From NCBI GenBank assembly GCA_021464525.1, contig JADRCO010001135.1, positions 1 to 22,218 on the forward strand: 22,218 bases of DNA, in the 5' to 3' direction. Below the pieces are notes generated by a model. The model was not told where the DNA came from, searched no databases, and saw nothing but the letters and a program-made list of their open reading frames with translations. The position numbers were made by a program, and so were the translations under genes. How positions within the stretch are numbered: position 1 is the stretch's first letter; the number at the start of each line of letters is the position of its first letter. This stretch comes from Rhizophagus sp. LPA8_4_AMF. Its lineage: Eukaryota; Glomeromycota; Glomeromycetes; Glomerales; Glomeraceae. This document shows, piece after piece, positions 1 to 9,807 of the stretch.

Positions 1-370
1 ATTCTTCAGATTTATCATCTTTTCAATTCAGTTCAGGTAATTAAATTTAATTTTGGTTTATCATATAATCCATCTTACATCATTAATGTTATTTTTTTAA
101 TAGATGCTAGTTATACTGCTCAATCAACATCAGCAAATCCAAGTAAGTTTTAATTATCATTATTGTAATTATTTTATTTACATTTGTTAACATTTAAATA
201 CTATGAATACATAATATACAGTTTCAGAATGCTTAGATGTTCAATTAAGTGAATTGGGTAAGTAATTATTTATTTGTAATTTTACTAATATTCTTTTCTA
301 ATTTATCTAATCTATATTTTTTTTTATAGAACTAAATGAAATTTGTCAAGATAGTGAACACCCATCTTAA
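1..370 (+). CDS. 3' end of a protein kinase family gene (partial, four exons)
   Basis: Only the C-terminal tail is present; the kinase domain lies off the left edge. Exons at 1-36, 104-142, 222-257 and 330-370 join in frame across three GT-AG introns (GTAATT, GTAAGT and GTAAGT donors). The tail reads SDLSSFQFSS, then DASYTAQSTSANP, then ISECLDVQLSELELNE, and ends ICQDSEHPS before TAA at 368-370. The same four-exon tail, with the same intron phases, follows the kinase domain of the pseudogene at 7391-9529 (SDLSSFQIIS, then SEYLDVQLSD, then LNEI), which is how I identify it. The tail lies after the catalytic domain and its role is unknown. No break is visible in the part seen, so this copy may be functional. 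The upstream coding sequence is needed to confirm that. Confidence 0.8.
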
Positions 371-2622
371 TATTGAATGAAGTTTCTTTTATGTGAAAGT
401 TATAGTCAAATAGTCTAAATTACTAGTTTGCTTGTTGAAGTTAGCTTTACTTTTATTTTTCTTTCGTTTATGCTTTATAAATTATTATCTTAGTTTTTTT
501 ATTTACGTAGTATATTATAGTACATATAGATTTATATTTATGAATATTCAATATAAATAAAGATTTTAAATTTTTTTATGCTTATTTGGTGACTATTGCC
601 TTGATCGTTTATATGTAAAACTGTAATGTATTTGCAACTGCCAATATTCCACTCAATGTATTCTTATGTCTGCTTTGTTTAGTGAATATATTTACTAGTC
701 ATTACAAATCCATAGTGAAATTTCATTTGATTATAGTATAAATATCATATTAATTATTGTGTGTAAAAATTTAACCATTAAAATTAAATTTACTGTTTAA
801 AATATCAATGAGTAATATTAAAAATTTTAAATATAAATAATAAATAAAACAAAAAAAGTATTAAATAAATTCATCAATTATTTATACCCTTAGGACAATT
901 TGACCAAAACCATTTAAAAGGTTGGTGTAATATTACACACATTAGAGTTTGGAATATCATAACAGATTCAAACATTCAATAATTTCATAATTAATTATTA
1001 GCCATACAAACATAAAGTTTTAATATTGAACAAATAACCATAAAGCTATAATCTAAAGAGTAGTACTGGTCGTACTGATTGTAAAATATAATAATCGGAG
1101 ACTATTTAAAACACAGCCTAATTAATAAGGAACTTAAGGTAGTTAGACCAAGTTAACTAAATTCATTTTTTCTTCAAGATTAAAAAGACTGCGATTAATC
1201 ATGATATTCTTTCAAATTATATAACTGATAATAAGCGAATATTTTATTTTTTCTTCACTTTTTGGTTTCCGCAACTAGCCTAATTGATTTTATCTCGTAA
1301 TATAAATCCCAATCTTTTACGATAATTTAAAGAATTTGTTTTAATTCATCTTATTTTTATTAATGATTATGAAATATCAACTATTTTTATTCAAATCATT
1401 CCATCACATTTTGCTTTTGCATTAAACATAATAAAGGTAGATATCCAACTTTATTTTACTCATTCTCCTAAATAAAAATTTTTTTTTTGAACAGAGATGG
1501 CCATTTAGAAAACAGATATTCTTTAATCTGCAAATAACAACAATAATATTATTTATACTTTTATAGCATTAATACCATAATCATCAATAATTCTTTATCA
1601 GAGGAAAAGTGGGATATATATATATATATGTATAACAAGTTAAGTTTACTAAATTCAGTGGATGTGAAAATTGAGAACATTACATTGGATAATTACATTG
1701 GATACTAGTATCATAGTGTATATTAGTTACCGTAAATGATAGTAATAGGAATTTAAGATTTTATAAAAATTTATAATTAATTATTTTGATTATCTTCTTT
1801 GTTCATACAATCACTCATATTTAATAATAAGTGATCGTTTGCAGCTCATGTGATTCATATAATAATTGTGTTATTTGATGCACATTCAGATTATACTATA
1901 GCAGCAGAAAGTGAATGAAATTAATTCAATATTTTTTAAGTAAAAAGTTTTTCAAAGAAAAACTAATTTTTCTTAGTCAATCGACTGATCGATCATGTTA
2001 GTAAATTTAGAATAATTAAGCCTAAAAGACAGAAAAAAACTGGATGAAAAATATTAAAAAAAAAAAGATCCGGTCTAAAAAAAGAGACAGTTAAAATCAA
2101 CGTTCGGATAGCTACGGTAATCGATTTGCTGCGGCCGATCGCATCACATGATTTATAGATTTTACTTCATTATATGGTATAAAGCATTTAATTAGTAACA
2201 TTAGGTATAACGAGATTTTTTTATATGCTAAAGTCAGAATTTTCATTTTACTGTAAAAATTCAGCATAACTTGAGTTCGTTACAAAGCTAGCCGAGTGTA
2301 TAACTAGGAAAACGGTAACCGTTAAAATCCGTCACGTTTATTTACTTCTTTTTTTATTACAACATTTAACAAAATAAATTGATTGCGAGAAATAGCAAAT
2401 TATCAGTATTACAAAAAAAAAGGAATATGATTGAAAGGATTTATTAAAACACATAGAAAATCATCGTTTAAATTTGAATGTTAAAAAATTTCTTCAACGT
2501 GTTAGTCCTAAGAATTGTGGAAAACTTTGCGCAACAATTCAAATCTTAAAAAATTAGATATATCAAATCATTTGTTTATATGAAATCAATTTAATAAATT
2601 AATAAAGTGAACAAATCGATTT
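371..2622. other. AT-rich intergenic region without a convincing gene
   Basis: Stops are dense in the frames inspected. A (TA)n run lies near 1616-1630. Two short GC-richer patches stand out, at about 2100-2150 and 2280-2335. A 36-codon plus-strand frame without a start covers 2047-2157 and reads RSGLKKETVKINVRIATVIDL near its middle. It is basic and then hydrophobic and might be a coding relic, but it is too short to assign. Confidence 0.5.
556..561 (+). promoter_or_regulatory. Putative polyadenylation signal of the kinase gene
   Basis: AATAAA about 185 nt after the stop codon at 368-370, followed by a T-rich stretch. This is a reasonable 3'-end signal, but the hexamer is common by chance in DNA this AT-rich. 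Confidence 0.3.
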
Positions 2623-2880
2623 ATGACTTATGTAATATGTAATTACTATTTGTTGCTTGCTGACTTAGCCAAGTCTTTTAAAAACTTGTTGTCACCTGAT
2701 CACCACGTTGAGGTGCAGCAACATTGATCAGTGGGAAAGGGGAAAACGGAAAGGGAAAGAGGAAATGAAAAGGAAGGAGAAATGAAAGGGAAAGAGAAAG
2801 CGAGAGAGGGGGAAGAAGAAAGAGCAAGGAAATACATAAACATACTCACCACTCACACACAAACCCACACACAAACCTAA
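2623..2880 (+). pseudogene. Possible degenerate coding segment with one in-frame TGA
   Basis: One plus-strand frame runs 85 codons from ATG at 2623 to TAA at 2878-2880, interrupted only by TGA at 2725-2727. Before the TGA it reads LADLAKSFKNLLSPDHHVEV, which looks like real protein. After it comes a low-complexity Lys/Glu/Arg/Gly run and then a Thr/His/Gln run. The sequence ACTTAG near 2672-2677 could be an intron acceptor, so the segment may be an exon rather than start at the ATG. I do not recognise the family. It could be an upstream exon of the gene at 3181-3804, a relic, or chance; the open frame of the second part owes much to its purine-rich composition. Confidence 0.25.
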
Positions 2881-2898
2881 CACAACAACCCACATTCT
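2731..2898 (+). repeat. Polypurine tract followed by a G-poor A/C tract
   Basis: About 100 nt (2731-2832) are almost entirely A and G, made of GGGAAAGG-like units with only a few pyrimidines. The next 60 nt (about 2838-2898) are A/C-rich with CACACAAACCC units and almost no G. The strand asymmetry switches abruptly and is unlike the surrounding A/T-rich DNA. Confidence 0.7.
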
Positions 2899-3180
2899 GT
2901 ACCTAAGGAAGACGTGCAGAAAAGGGGCCTAAGAATAAAGAGAAGAACCTAATACAGACCTAAAAAAAAGATGATAAAGAAGATCTAAAAAAAAAGAAGA
3001 CAACTAAGTATATTGACACTTGCTTTTGCTATTAGTTGAGTTAATTACATCCTGCGATTGGGCTACCAGGCAAATGATGCGAAGAATAATGAATAATAAA
3101 TGTATATAAAATTAAGTATGAAGTATGACAATGTATATTAAATAGGAAATAAAGAGACTAATAATTTATGATTTAAACAG

Positions 3181-3804
3181 GTGATACAGAAAAACGTAAA
3201 ATGACCAGCCATTTACCTCAAAATAGCAAAAAAAGGAACACCGATAGAAATGAATTTAAACAAAATGTGAGTGACTAAAATAATAATTAGTTTAATACAA
3301 AGTGTTAATATTAGTTCATTTATTTAAAGTGACAGTCAATAAGAACAACTCCTAGAATCAAATCCAATAAATACTATGACAACTGCCAGTACTAGCATGG
3401 TATCTACCTCTCACTCTTCATTAACTACTCAACTGCCTAATAAAATGCACCAGAATAGCAATCCAAATTATGCTACTGAATTAACAGATTACCGAATAAA
3501 AAAACCTAACATCCTCGTACTTTCAGGTATATGGTTTTAATAAAATCAATTATCTTAATTTAAACCAATATTAATTAAATATTGCAAGTGTTCAAATATT
3601 AAACAATGATTTAAATAAAGTTAAGAGACGGGTACAAATACTACAGGTGCAAAAGGCAACATTAAACAATTCAAAAAACAATTATCAAAACTTCTAACAA
3701 TGCGAAGACTAATGACATGTCATCATTTAAATATGTTTAGACATATTAATAAATTACAGGAAAAGGAGAGAAAAAAGTTTCGTAATGTGATGCGTACAGG
3801 TTAA
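3181..3804 (+). CDS. Hypothetical protein, probably three exons, unrecognised
   Basis: A consistent model starts at ATG 3376, splices at GT 3527 to AG 3625 (99-nt intron) and ends at TAA 3802-3804, giving 109 residues. Exon 3376-3526 is Ser/Thr-rich (MTTASTSMVSTSHSSLTTQL). Exon 3626-3804 is strongly basic, with GAKGNIKQFKKQLSKLL, then RRLMTCHHLNMFRHINKLQ, then EKERKKFRNVMR; it looks helical and could bind nucleic acid, but that is inference. An upstream coding-like exon (3181-3266 or 3181-3270; DTEKRKMTSHLPQNSKKR) has an acceptor ACAG at 3177-3180. It can join in frame through GT 3271 and AG 3343, though the stronger-looking GTGAGT donor at 3267 does not keep the frame. The true 5' end may therefore lie further upstream, perhaps in 2623-2880. 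I recognise no domain. It may be intact or decaying. Confidence 0.35.
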
Positions 3805-4554
3805 AAATAGTAATACATCAAAATATTAATTGTTCATTAGCTATATATGTGAATAATTTTGATATAATTTGTATAAATACAATAAATTTCAGATTAATTT
3901 GCAGAGACGAAAATTCAACAATTATATGATAATTGTAGATCGAATTTCGTGCAAAATCATGTGACTTAGTATTCGGAAAATCCGATACAAGAATATCTAT
4001 CGGATAAATATTTTTCATAGGGAGAGTATCACAAAATTCCGTTCACTAAAAGAAAACAATATTTATATGATATTTAAATTATTATGCATAAAATGTTTAT
4101 TACATCTTATCTTATCCTAAAAAGTTTATGAATAGGTTGCATTAATTAAATTTATGCGTACGTGACAATTTTTTTATAAAATTTGTTGTTGAATTTTAAA
4201 TATTATTAAGGCGATTATAGATTTCGCAAGTTTCTTATGTTAAATATCGCAAAAAGATTTCATTGGCATACCAAGGAATTTCTTTGTTCATATGCCGTAT
4301 TAACCTTTTTTCTTTTTTTTTTTTTTTTTTGATATTTTCGCGAAAGTATTTTGAATATAGAAATATTGTAACACACGTTATGTGGAACAATAAACATCTG
4401 ACAAATCGTTATATAATACATAAATACCAATTAAATCGTCATGTAGAAAAAAAAATTAATCATTCTATAAATAAATGAAACCGTCTTTTTTCCTTAATAG
4501 AAATATTCAATTTAATAAAGTTTTATGCAATTGTTTCGTCTAAGAATTAAAATC
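3805..4554. other. AT-rich intergenic region upstream of the methyltransferase
   Basis: Short open frames here (3818-4018 minus, 4263-4478 plus) have the Phe/Ile/Asn/Lys-rich composition expected of random AT-rich DNA. The plus one contains a poly-T-derived Phe run. A T-run of about 21 nt sits near 4310-4330. The DNA just before 4555 presumably holds the methyltransferase promoter, but I see no clear TATA box. Confidence 0.5.
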
Positions 4555-5816
4555 ATGGGCAATATCAGTTCACATTTAAAGAATAAACGATCAACAATAA
4601 TTAAAATCCCACAATTTGACCAAATAGAATCGAAACAAGAAAGACAAGAAAAGATATTTGGCTATATATCATCGAATGATATCGATTGTATTGATAGATT
4701 ACATATGTACCATTTTCTTAAAAGATATATATTTCAAAACAATTTTTCTTCCCCAATTGAGGATAAGCTAATTAAAGGAGGGTGTAAGGTTTTAGATGCC
4801 AAGTAAGTGATATTTTTCAAGTGAACATCCCAAATATCTTAAAAACTAAATAATTATTCAAATAAATACATGCACTATAAAATTTTTCAAGGTGCGGCAC
4901 TGGAGTATGGTTATTAGATTTATCAAACAAATATGAAAATTCTTATTTTATCGGAGTCGAAAATAACCAATTATATCCACAAGAGGTAATAAAATTTATA
5001 AATTTTTAATTATGAAATAAAACCGAAAATTTGATTCTTTGTCCTATATAAATTGATAGATAAAACCAAATAATCTTGAATTTATCGAAGCCGATGTAAC
5101 TAATGGATTATCATTTCACGATAACGAATTTGATTTTACACATGCAGAAAATATGGGCCTTGTTTTAACACCAGATCAATGGGATTTTGTTCTTTCTGAG
5201 CTCATAAGGTATTTCTTTTTTTTTTTAAAAAAAAAAAAATATTATCCACATAAATATATACCAAATTTTGTTAATATACTGTATATATATATATATTTTT
5301 AACAGAGTAACGAAACCAGGTGGATACATTGAAGTATCTGATAGACGGAATGGTTATGTTGGCGAAGGTCCGATTTTTCGTAAAGTATCAGAAGCACGTA
5401 GGTATATTCTGATCCCATGTATTATTGTAATTACAAGATACTAAATTTTCACTTTCTACAAATGAACATAATTAATTGCAGTTTGGGCATCTCGTTCGAA
5501 ACAAAATGTTGATTTTAAATTGGTGTATAATCTAGATTCAAAATTTGAATTACAACCAAATATAGGAAAAGTTCATCGAATTGAAAAAGATCTCATTATG
5601 GGACCCAATGGTGGTAAAATCGGTTTAGTTATTCAAGATATTGGTATGTCTTTTTATACATCAGAAATAGCAATTAAAATTCTAAGTGAAGAAATGGGAA
5701 TTTCCGAAGAAGAATACAAAAATATGATAGAAAAAGATCTAATTGAGGAATTCAAACAAACCAGCCCTGTGATTTCTCATATTAGATTTTGGGCTCAAAA
5801 ACAATTATCGCAATAA
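4555..5816 (+). CDS. Class I SAM-dependent methyltransferase, five exons, 305 aa
   Basis: Probably transfers a methyl group from S-adenosylmethionine; the acceptor cannot be told from sequence. Exons 4555-4802, 4892-4985, 5060-5208, 5306-5397 and 5482-5816 join without frame breaks, and all four introns (74-97 nt) are GT-AG. The SAM-binding motif I is VLDAKCGTGVW at residues 79-89, followed by the acidic end of strand 2 (GVE, E106). Further motifs are IEADV (D126), NEFDF (D139) and VTKPGGYIEVSD. Residue 83 is Lys where the family usually has Gly. I chose ATG 4555 over the in-frame ATG 4525 because it gives MGNISSH, a good N-myristoylation sequence (Gly2, Ser6), which suggests membrane attachment. 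Single-domain length fits the family. Intron 3 contains a T-run next to an A-run that could form a hairpin. No operon-like neighbours. Confidence 0.88.
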
Positions 5817-6400
5817 TAATTATTTTCTTGTTTAATATGCATAAATTAGAAAAAAAATACAATAAGAAAATTTTCTTTTCCAGAAATCTAGTGCGCTATT
5901 GTAAAAGAATGAACGTCTAAGATTGGCACTATCGTTATATTAAAAACCGGGGAAATTTTAACTTTTCGCGGTCAATTGACAATAAATACATAAACACTAT
6001 AATTTTTTTTTTTTTTTTAATTTAGTAACTCGTTTATTAATTAAAATCAATTAAAGATTTACAAAATTATTTAAACACAGAGTATTAAACAAATTAATCC
6101 TCTATAACTAAAATTGATCTAGTCCATAAACACTATAATTACGAAAGATTATTTATATAAATCATAATATATATATATTTGTTATGATAAAAGGGAGTTT
6201 ATGTTGTACAATCATCAAATTTCATGATAAGTGCCGATTTTAGACGGACTAGCAATTAATCCAATTTTTCTATAAAGTCAATGTTTACATTTAAAGTGTA
6301 ATTTGTATTTATTTATTTAATGGGAAGTTGGGTATAATAGGGTTATTTTCTCAAAAGGGTAAAAACTCTAGTGTTCCCCTTCCCATGAAATTAATAGGTA
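5817..6400. other. Intergenic region downstream of the methyltransferase
   Basis: No gene seen. A 16-nt direct repeat CATAAACACTATAATT occurs at about 5989 and 6124. A run of T near 6003-6019 separates the two copies. No canonical AATAAA lies close to the methyltransferase stop; variants such as AATACA near 5857 may serve. Confidence 0.45.
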
Positions 6401-6598
6401 ATCCCCTGGAGCGTATCACTCATTAAATATTAACTATAAAACTACTTAACTATTTTAAACTATTTAAACTAAAATTAGAGTTTCCCGGCTATCCATATGA
6501 GGCCGGGAAATAAGTAAACGAAGATTCCCGGTCATTTATAAACTCAACTAATCACTCGCAATTTTCAAAAATTAGTATGAAAGAGTGCGACAGGGGAT
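6401..6598. mobile_element. MITE-like inverted-repeat element, 198 bp, TA-flanked
   Basis: The ends are ATCCCCTG and CAGGGGAT, perfect inverted repeats of 8 bp. The match extends imperfectly (left AGCGTATCACTC against right-end complement TCGCACTC). Both ends are directly flanked by TA (6399-6400 and 6599-6600), the target duplication of Tc1/mariner-type elements. The interior has no coding capacity and carries a strong hairpin at 6481-6510. Interpreted as a non-autonomous element. TA flanks are easy to get by chance in AT-rich DNA, so the end pairing is the main evidence. Confidence 0.6.
6481..6510. repeat. GC-rich hairpin inside the element
   Basis: TTTCCCGGC (6481-6489) and GCCGGGAAA (6502-6510) are a perfect 9-bp inverted repeat around a 12-nt loop. 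A third related motif, ATTCCCGGTC, lies just downstream near 6523. It is the most GC-rich structure in this part of the window. Confidence 0.7.
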
Positions 6599-6756
6599 TA
6601 TTTTTATAATTTATTGTATTGACGAAATTCTGTGTTTTCTAGAACTATTGATTTCATATCAAGTCTAATAATTTGTGTACGTATTTTATAATAAAAATAG
6701 CCATGTATCTGGAACGCGCTTAAAAAAAAATTATCAAATAAATAAGACATATTTAA

Positions 6757-6997
6757 AACCGAATATTATATTCAAAAAGATTCTTCCTTCTTGAAAATTG
6801 GATTCAGTCCAAAGCTTTACATTTTCTTTTAAATAATTTATTTAAATCAGTACGTGAAGAAGAATATGGTGACGATATGATATGCTGGTACCTGTTTCGA
6901 TTCTTAGTTACTGATGCTCATAATTGGAAGACATAAGAAATATCAATTGGCATTGATAACATTAATATGTGCTTGTGCTTGTGGAGTTGTTGATTAA
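6757..6997 (+). pseudogene. Possible coding relic with a frame shift, unrecognised
   Basis: A plus-strand frame without an early start is open from 6757 to TAA at 6934-6936 (59 codons). Its end looks protein-like: SVREEEYGDDMICWYLFRFL, then VTDAHNWKT. A second frame overlaps and continues with HKKYQLALITLICACACGVV to TAA at 6995-6997. The change of frame between two protein-like stretches suggests a decayed gene. I do not recognise the protein. There is no ATG near the left edge, no clear splice site, and chance cannot be excluded. Confidence 0.25.
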
Positions 6998-7390
6998 AAA
7001 ATCTCTTTTTACGAAACTGTCTAATTTCGTGATCTTACAGCTGAACGCCTTCAAAAAACGAACATTCATTATTTATAAATAAATAAATAATAGTGTTTTT
7101 CTAATTTAAATGACTTTTTTTATTCAATCTATACAAAGTAATAGTAATTTTTGTAATTTAATAGAATTACAATAAAAAATTAGGTTGATCATATGATGGC
7201 GATCAGGGATAACATCTGACAAAATAATTGGAAGATTGATAATTTAATACATACTGTACATTTAAACTCGTAATACAACTTTTAAAATTCTTGCAACTTT
7301 CTATTAACTTCTTCCTACATAACAAGGTTAATATTTATAATAATAGTTATCTATTATTATTGTTGACATATTAATTCAAAATTAATTAAT

Positions 7391-9529
7391 ATGAAAATCT
7401 TGAATAAAACACTCAAAGAAAAACAAAAAAATTCATGGTAAAAGTGGACATATATTGATAAAGAAAAATATCAGGTAAATGTAATTCATTTTTTTATTTA
7501 TAATAAATAATGTGACTTAATTAATTATATTCTTTTCTAATCATTTATTTAAAAGTATCATGTTACAATTTCTTCTATTGATTCAATTACCAAACCAGAA
7601 GAAATAGATGATAAAGTAGTTTATATGGAAGTTATAGAAAAAAGAAAAGAAGCATATGGTATATGTGGAGAATGTAATAAACCCGGTACAGAGGACCCCG
7701 AAAAATACTGAAATAGGTAGTAGGAGAGAATGCGTAGAATATGCCAAAATAATCATGTAAATCTTTCCTTTTTTTGGACAATTTTCGATAATGTTGGCCA
7801 GAATTTTATTTCCTGTTTTAGTATCTGACTGACACTATCATAATTCCGGCCCTGAAAAAATGCGTACAGCCAATAGTAAATTTTTTTTGGCTGGATCTTA
7901 CCTATTTTAATATTTTTCGGGGTCCTCGGTACAGGAGAAAATTGATGACAACCCTGTAATTCTAAAAGATTTAAAGAAAATTTTAAAAATTGGACTAGCG
8001 GAAATAAAGACATTGATGAATTAATACAATTTCCACAACTTAATGCTCTACATCGTACAAAATGTCTTGAGTGGATGCCTTATAAGAATTTCCAAAGTGT
8101 TACTTATATTACTAGAGGTGGTTTTGATATAATTTATTCAGCTGAATGGCCTGAAGGATATATTTGTTATTGGGATATTTGGAAATCAAAAATTTCATAG
8201 ATATAATTGTAATGTTGCATTAAAAAACTTGGATGATTCTTCTGAAATTAGTACAGATAATCAACCAATACAAGATAATTAATTTATTTTGTACATTTAA
8301 TTTCTTCATGTAATTTTATTAAATAATTTTATTATTTTAAATTAGATTAAATCCCATCTTCAGATTTACATTCAAGGTATTATTTAATGTTACGGAATAA
8401 CTCAATATCCAAATACCAAAAATTATATGATGGTTTTACAATATTATAAAAATGGAAACATGAGAAATTTCTATTTAAATATGCCAGAAGATGATTCTTT
8501 AAAACTTTATATTTTATTAGGAATTACAAATGGACTATTAAGTATTCATAATGCTGAAAAAGTTCATAGAGACTTACATTCAGGTAACTTATTGTTACAT
8601 GGTCGTGCTATTCGTATAAGTGATTTTGGCATGTGTCAATCAGCAAATAAGAATGATGAAGACAGATCGGATAAAAAAGGAGTTTATGGAGCATTACCTT
8701 ATATAGCACCAGAAGTTTTACGTGGATATCAGTATACAAAAGCTGCAGATATTTACTCATTTGGAATAATAATAAATGAATATCTATCTGAAGAAATTCC
8801 TTTTAATGATATTTCTCATGATGAATATTTAGCTATTCAAATTTGTAAAGGATTAAGACCAAAAATTTCTGAAGACATTCCAAAATCTTTCGTAGATTTA
8901 ATTATGAAATGTTGGGATAATAAGGTAGAAAATAGACCGACTGTTAAAGAATTATATCAATTATTAAAGAAATGGTACGAAAAAAATCTTAGTGGTGATG
9001 GGAAATTTATTCTCAAATGAAAGAATATAATGAAATAAGAAGGAATAAATTAAAAAATAGATTAATCAATAATAAGCTTGGGAGCATTAAGTCTCACCCT
9101 CAAGCAATATATACAAGCAGACTTTTAAATTTCAAAATATCCAGAACCAGCAAATTATTCAGATTTATCATCTTTTCAGATTATTTCAGGTAATATTTTG
9201 ATTTTAATTAATAAAAAAAATTATTTGAATTTAAATTAATACTTTTTTTTTATCTAAAGATACAGTCTCTTCAGTATCAATAAATCTAAGTAAGTTATAA
9301 CGGCTAATAATTACTATGATTATTAAAAACATTATTATTGTTGTTTTAATTCTAGTTTCAGAATATTTAGATGTTCAATTAAGTGATGTGCTGCCAGTGA
9401 TGAATAAAATGCAGTCACGGATTTATTTATAATCGTTTATTATTTTAATAATATTTTTGTATAATATTTATTTACTTGATAATAGATCTCAATGAAATCA
9501 ATTCAGACGAGAATAAAGAGTTTAATTGA
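7391..9529 (+). pseudogene. Protein kinase pseudogene with N-terminal Cys motif, interrupted by a MITE
   Basis: Same kinase family as 1-370. Possible exon 1 (7391-7474) has TAA at codon 17. Exon 2 begins at 7556 and reads YHVTISSIDSITKPEEIDD, then GICGECNKPGT (CxxC) at the insertion site. After the element it resumes GTGEN, two TGA codons, QPCNSKRFKENFKNW, then VTYITRGGFDIIYSAEW (glycine loop) and, in a shifted frame, NVALKNLDD (ATP-site Lys). From 8346, IKSHLQIY is followed by TAA at 8385. The longest intact piece (8427-9020) has HRDLHSGN, SDFGM and IAPEVLRGYQYTKAADIYSFG, so the catalytic Asp/Asn and DFG are kept. It is shifted near 9000, continues IYSQMKEYNEIRRNK, shifts again near 9140, and ends with the tail exons 9260-9289, 9356 onward and 9486-9529. 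The donor after SEYLDVQLSD is lost. Almost certainly no active kinase is made from the full gene; expression of a short form is possible but unproven. Confidence 0.88.
7691..7927. mobile_element. Non-autonomous inverted-repeat element (MITE), 237 bp, inside the kinase pseudogene
   Basis: The left end begins GAGGACCCCGAAAAATA. The complement of the right end begins identically, and about 27 of the first 29 positions match. Direct repeats GGTACA flank it at 7685-7690 and 7928-7933. Removing the element and one repeat rejoins the kinase reading frame exactly at the Pro-Gly-Thr-Gly point of the Cys-rich motif, so the boundaries are well supported. The interior has no transposase and contains further inverted matches (GGCCAGAATT with AATTCCGGCC). 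A 6-bp target duplication is not typical of mariner (TA) or hAT (8 bp) elements, so I leave the superfamily open. A decayed relative lies at about 18820-18935. Confidence 0.88.
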
Positions 9530-9696
9530 CATCTGGAATTTTTAAATTGTCTTTACAATGTTAATGAAGAATTTTTTTAGTGTTATTTACTGTAACTTAA
9601 TTATCTATTTTTTTTTATTAATTGAGAAGGTTTCGTGTTACGGCGCTAAAAGAGATCATAAACGCCATGATAATAATAATTTATAAATACATATTA

Positions 9697-9807
9697 TTGG
9701 ATGGGGGAATAGTTATGTCGGTCACAGGACCGAAATGATTGGATGAAAATGGGAACGTAGTGGCCATTTTCACCAATCATTGAAGGGCTTGTTGACCCTA
9801 CATCCAA
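9697..9807. mobile_element. Foldback MITE-like element, 111 bp, TA-flanked
   Basis: The ends TTGGATG and CATCCAA are inverted repeats directly flanked by TA (9695-9696 and 9808-9809). Inside, 9734-9752 (AATGATTGGATGAAAATGG) pairs with 9764-9781 with a single bulged base, so most of the right half folds back on itself. No coding capacity. It fits a Tc1/mariner-type non-autonomous element or a foldback repeat. It lies 168 bp past the kinase pseudogene. Confidence 0.6.

Noticed and set aside
3818..4478. Small ORFs at 3818-4018 (minus) and 4263-4478 (plus)
   Set aside because: Phe/Ile/Asn/Lys-rich, homopolymer-derived, with no start context or splice evidence; typical of random AT-rich DNA.
7753..8013. 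Minus-strand ORF of 86 aa
   Set aside because: It is a chance frame across the MITE and the adjoining kinase exon read backwards.
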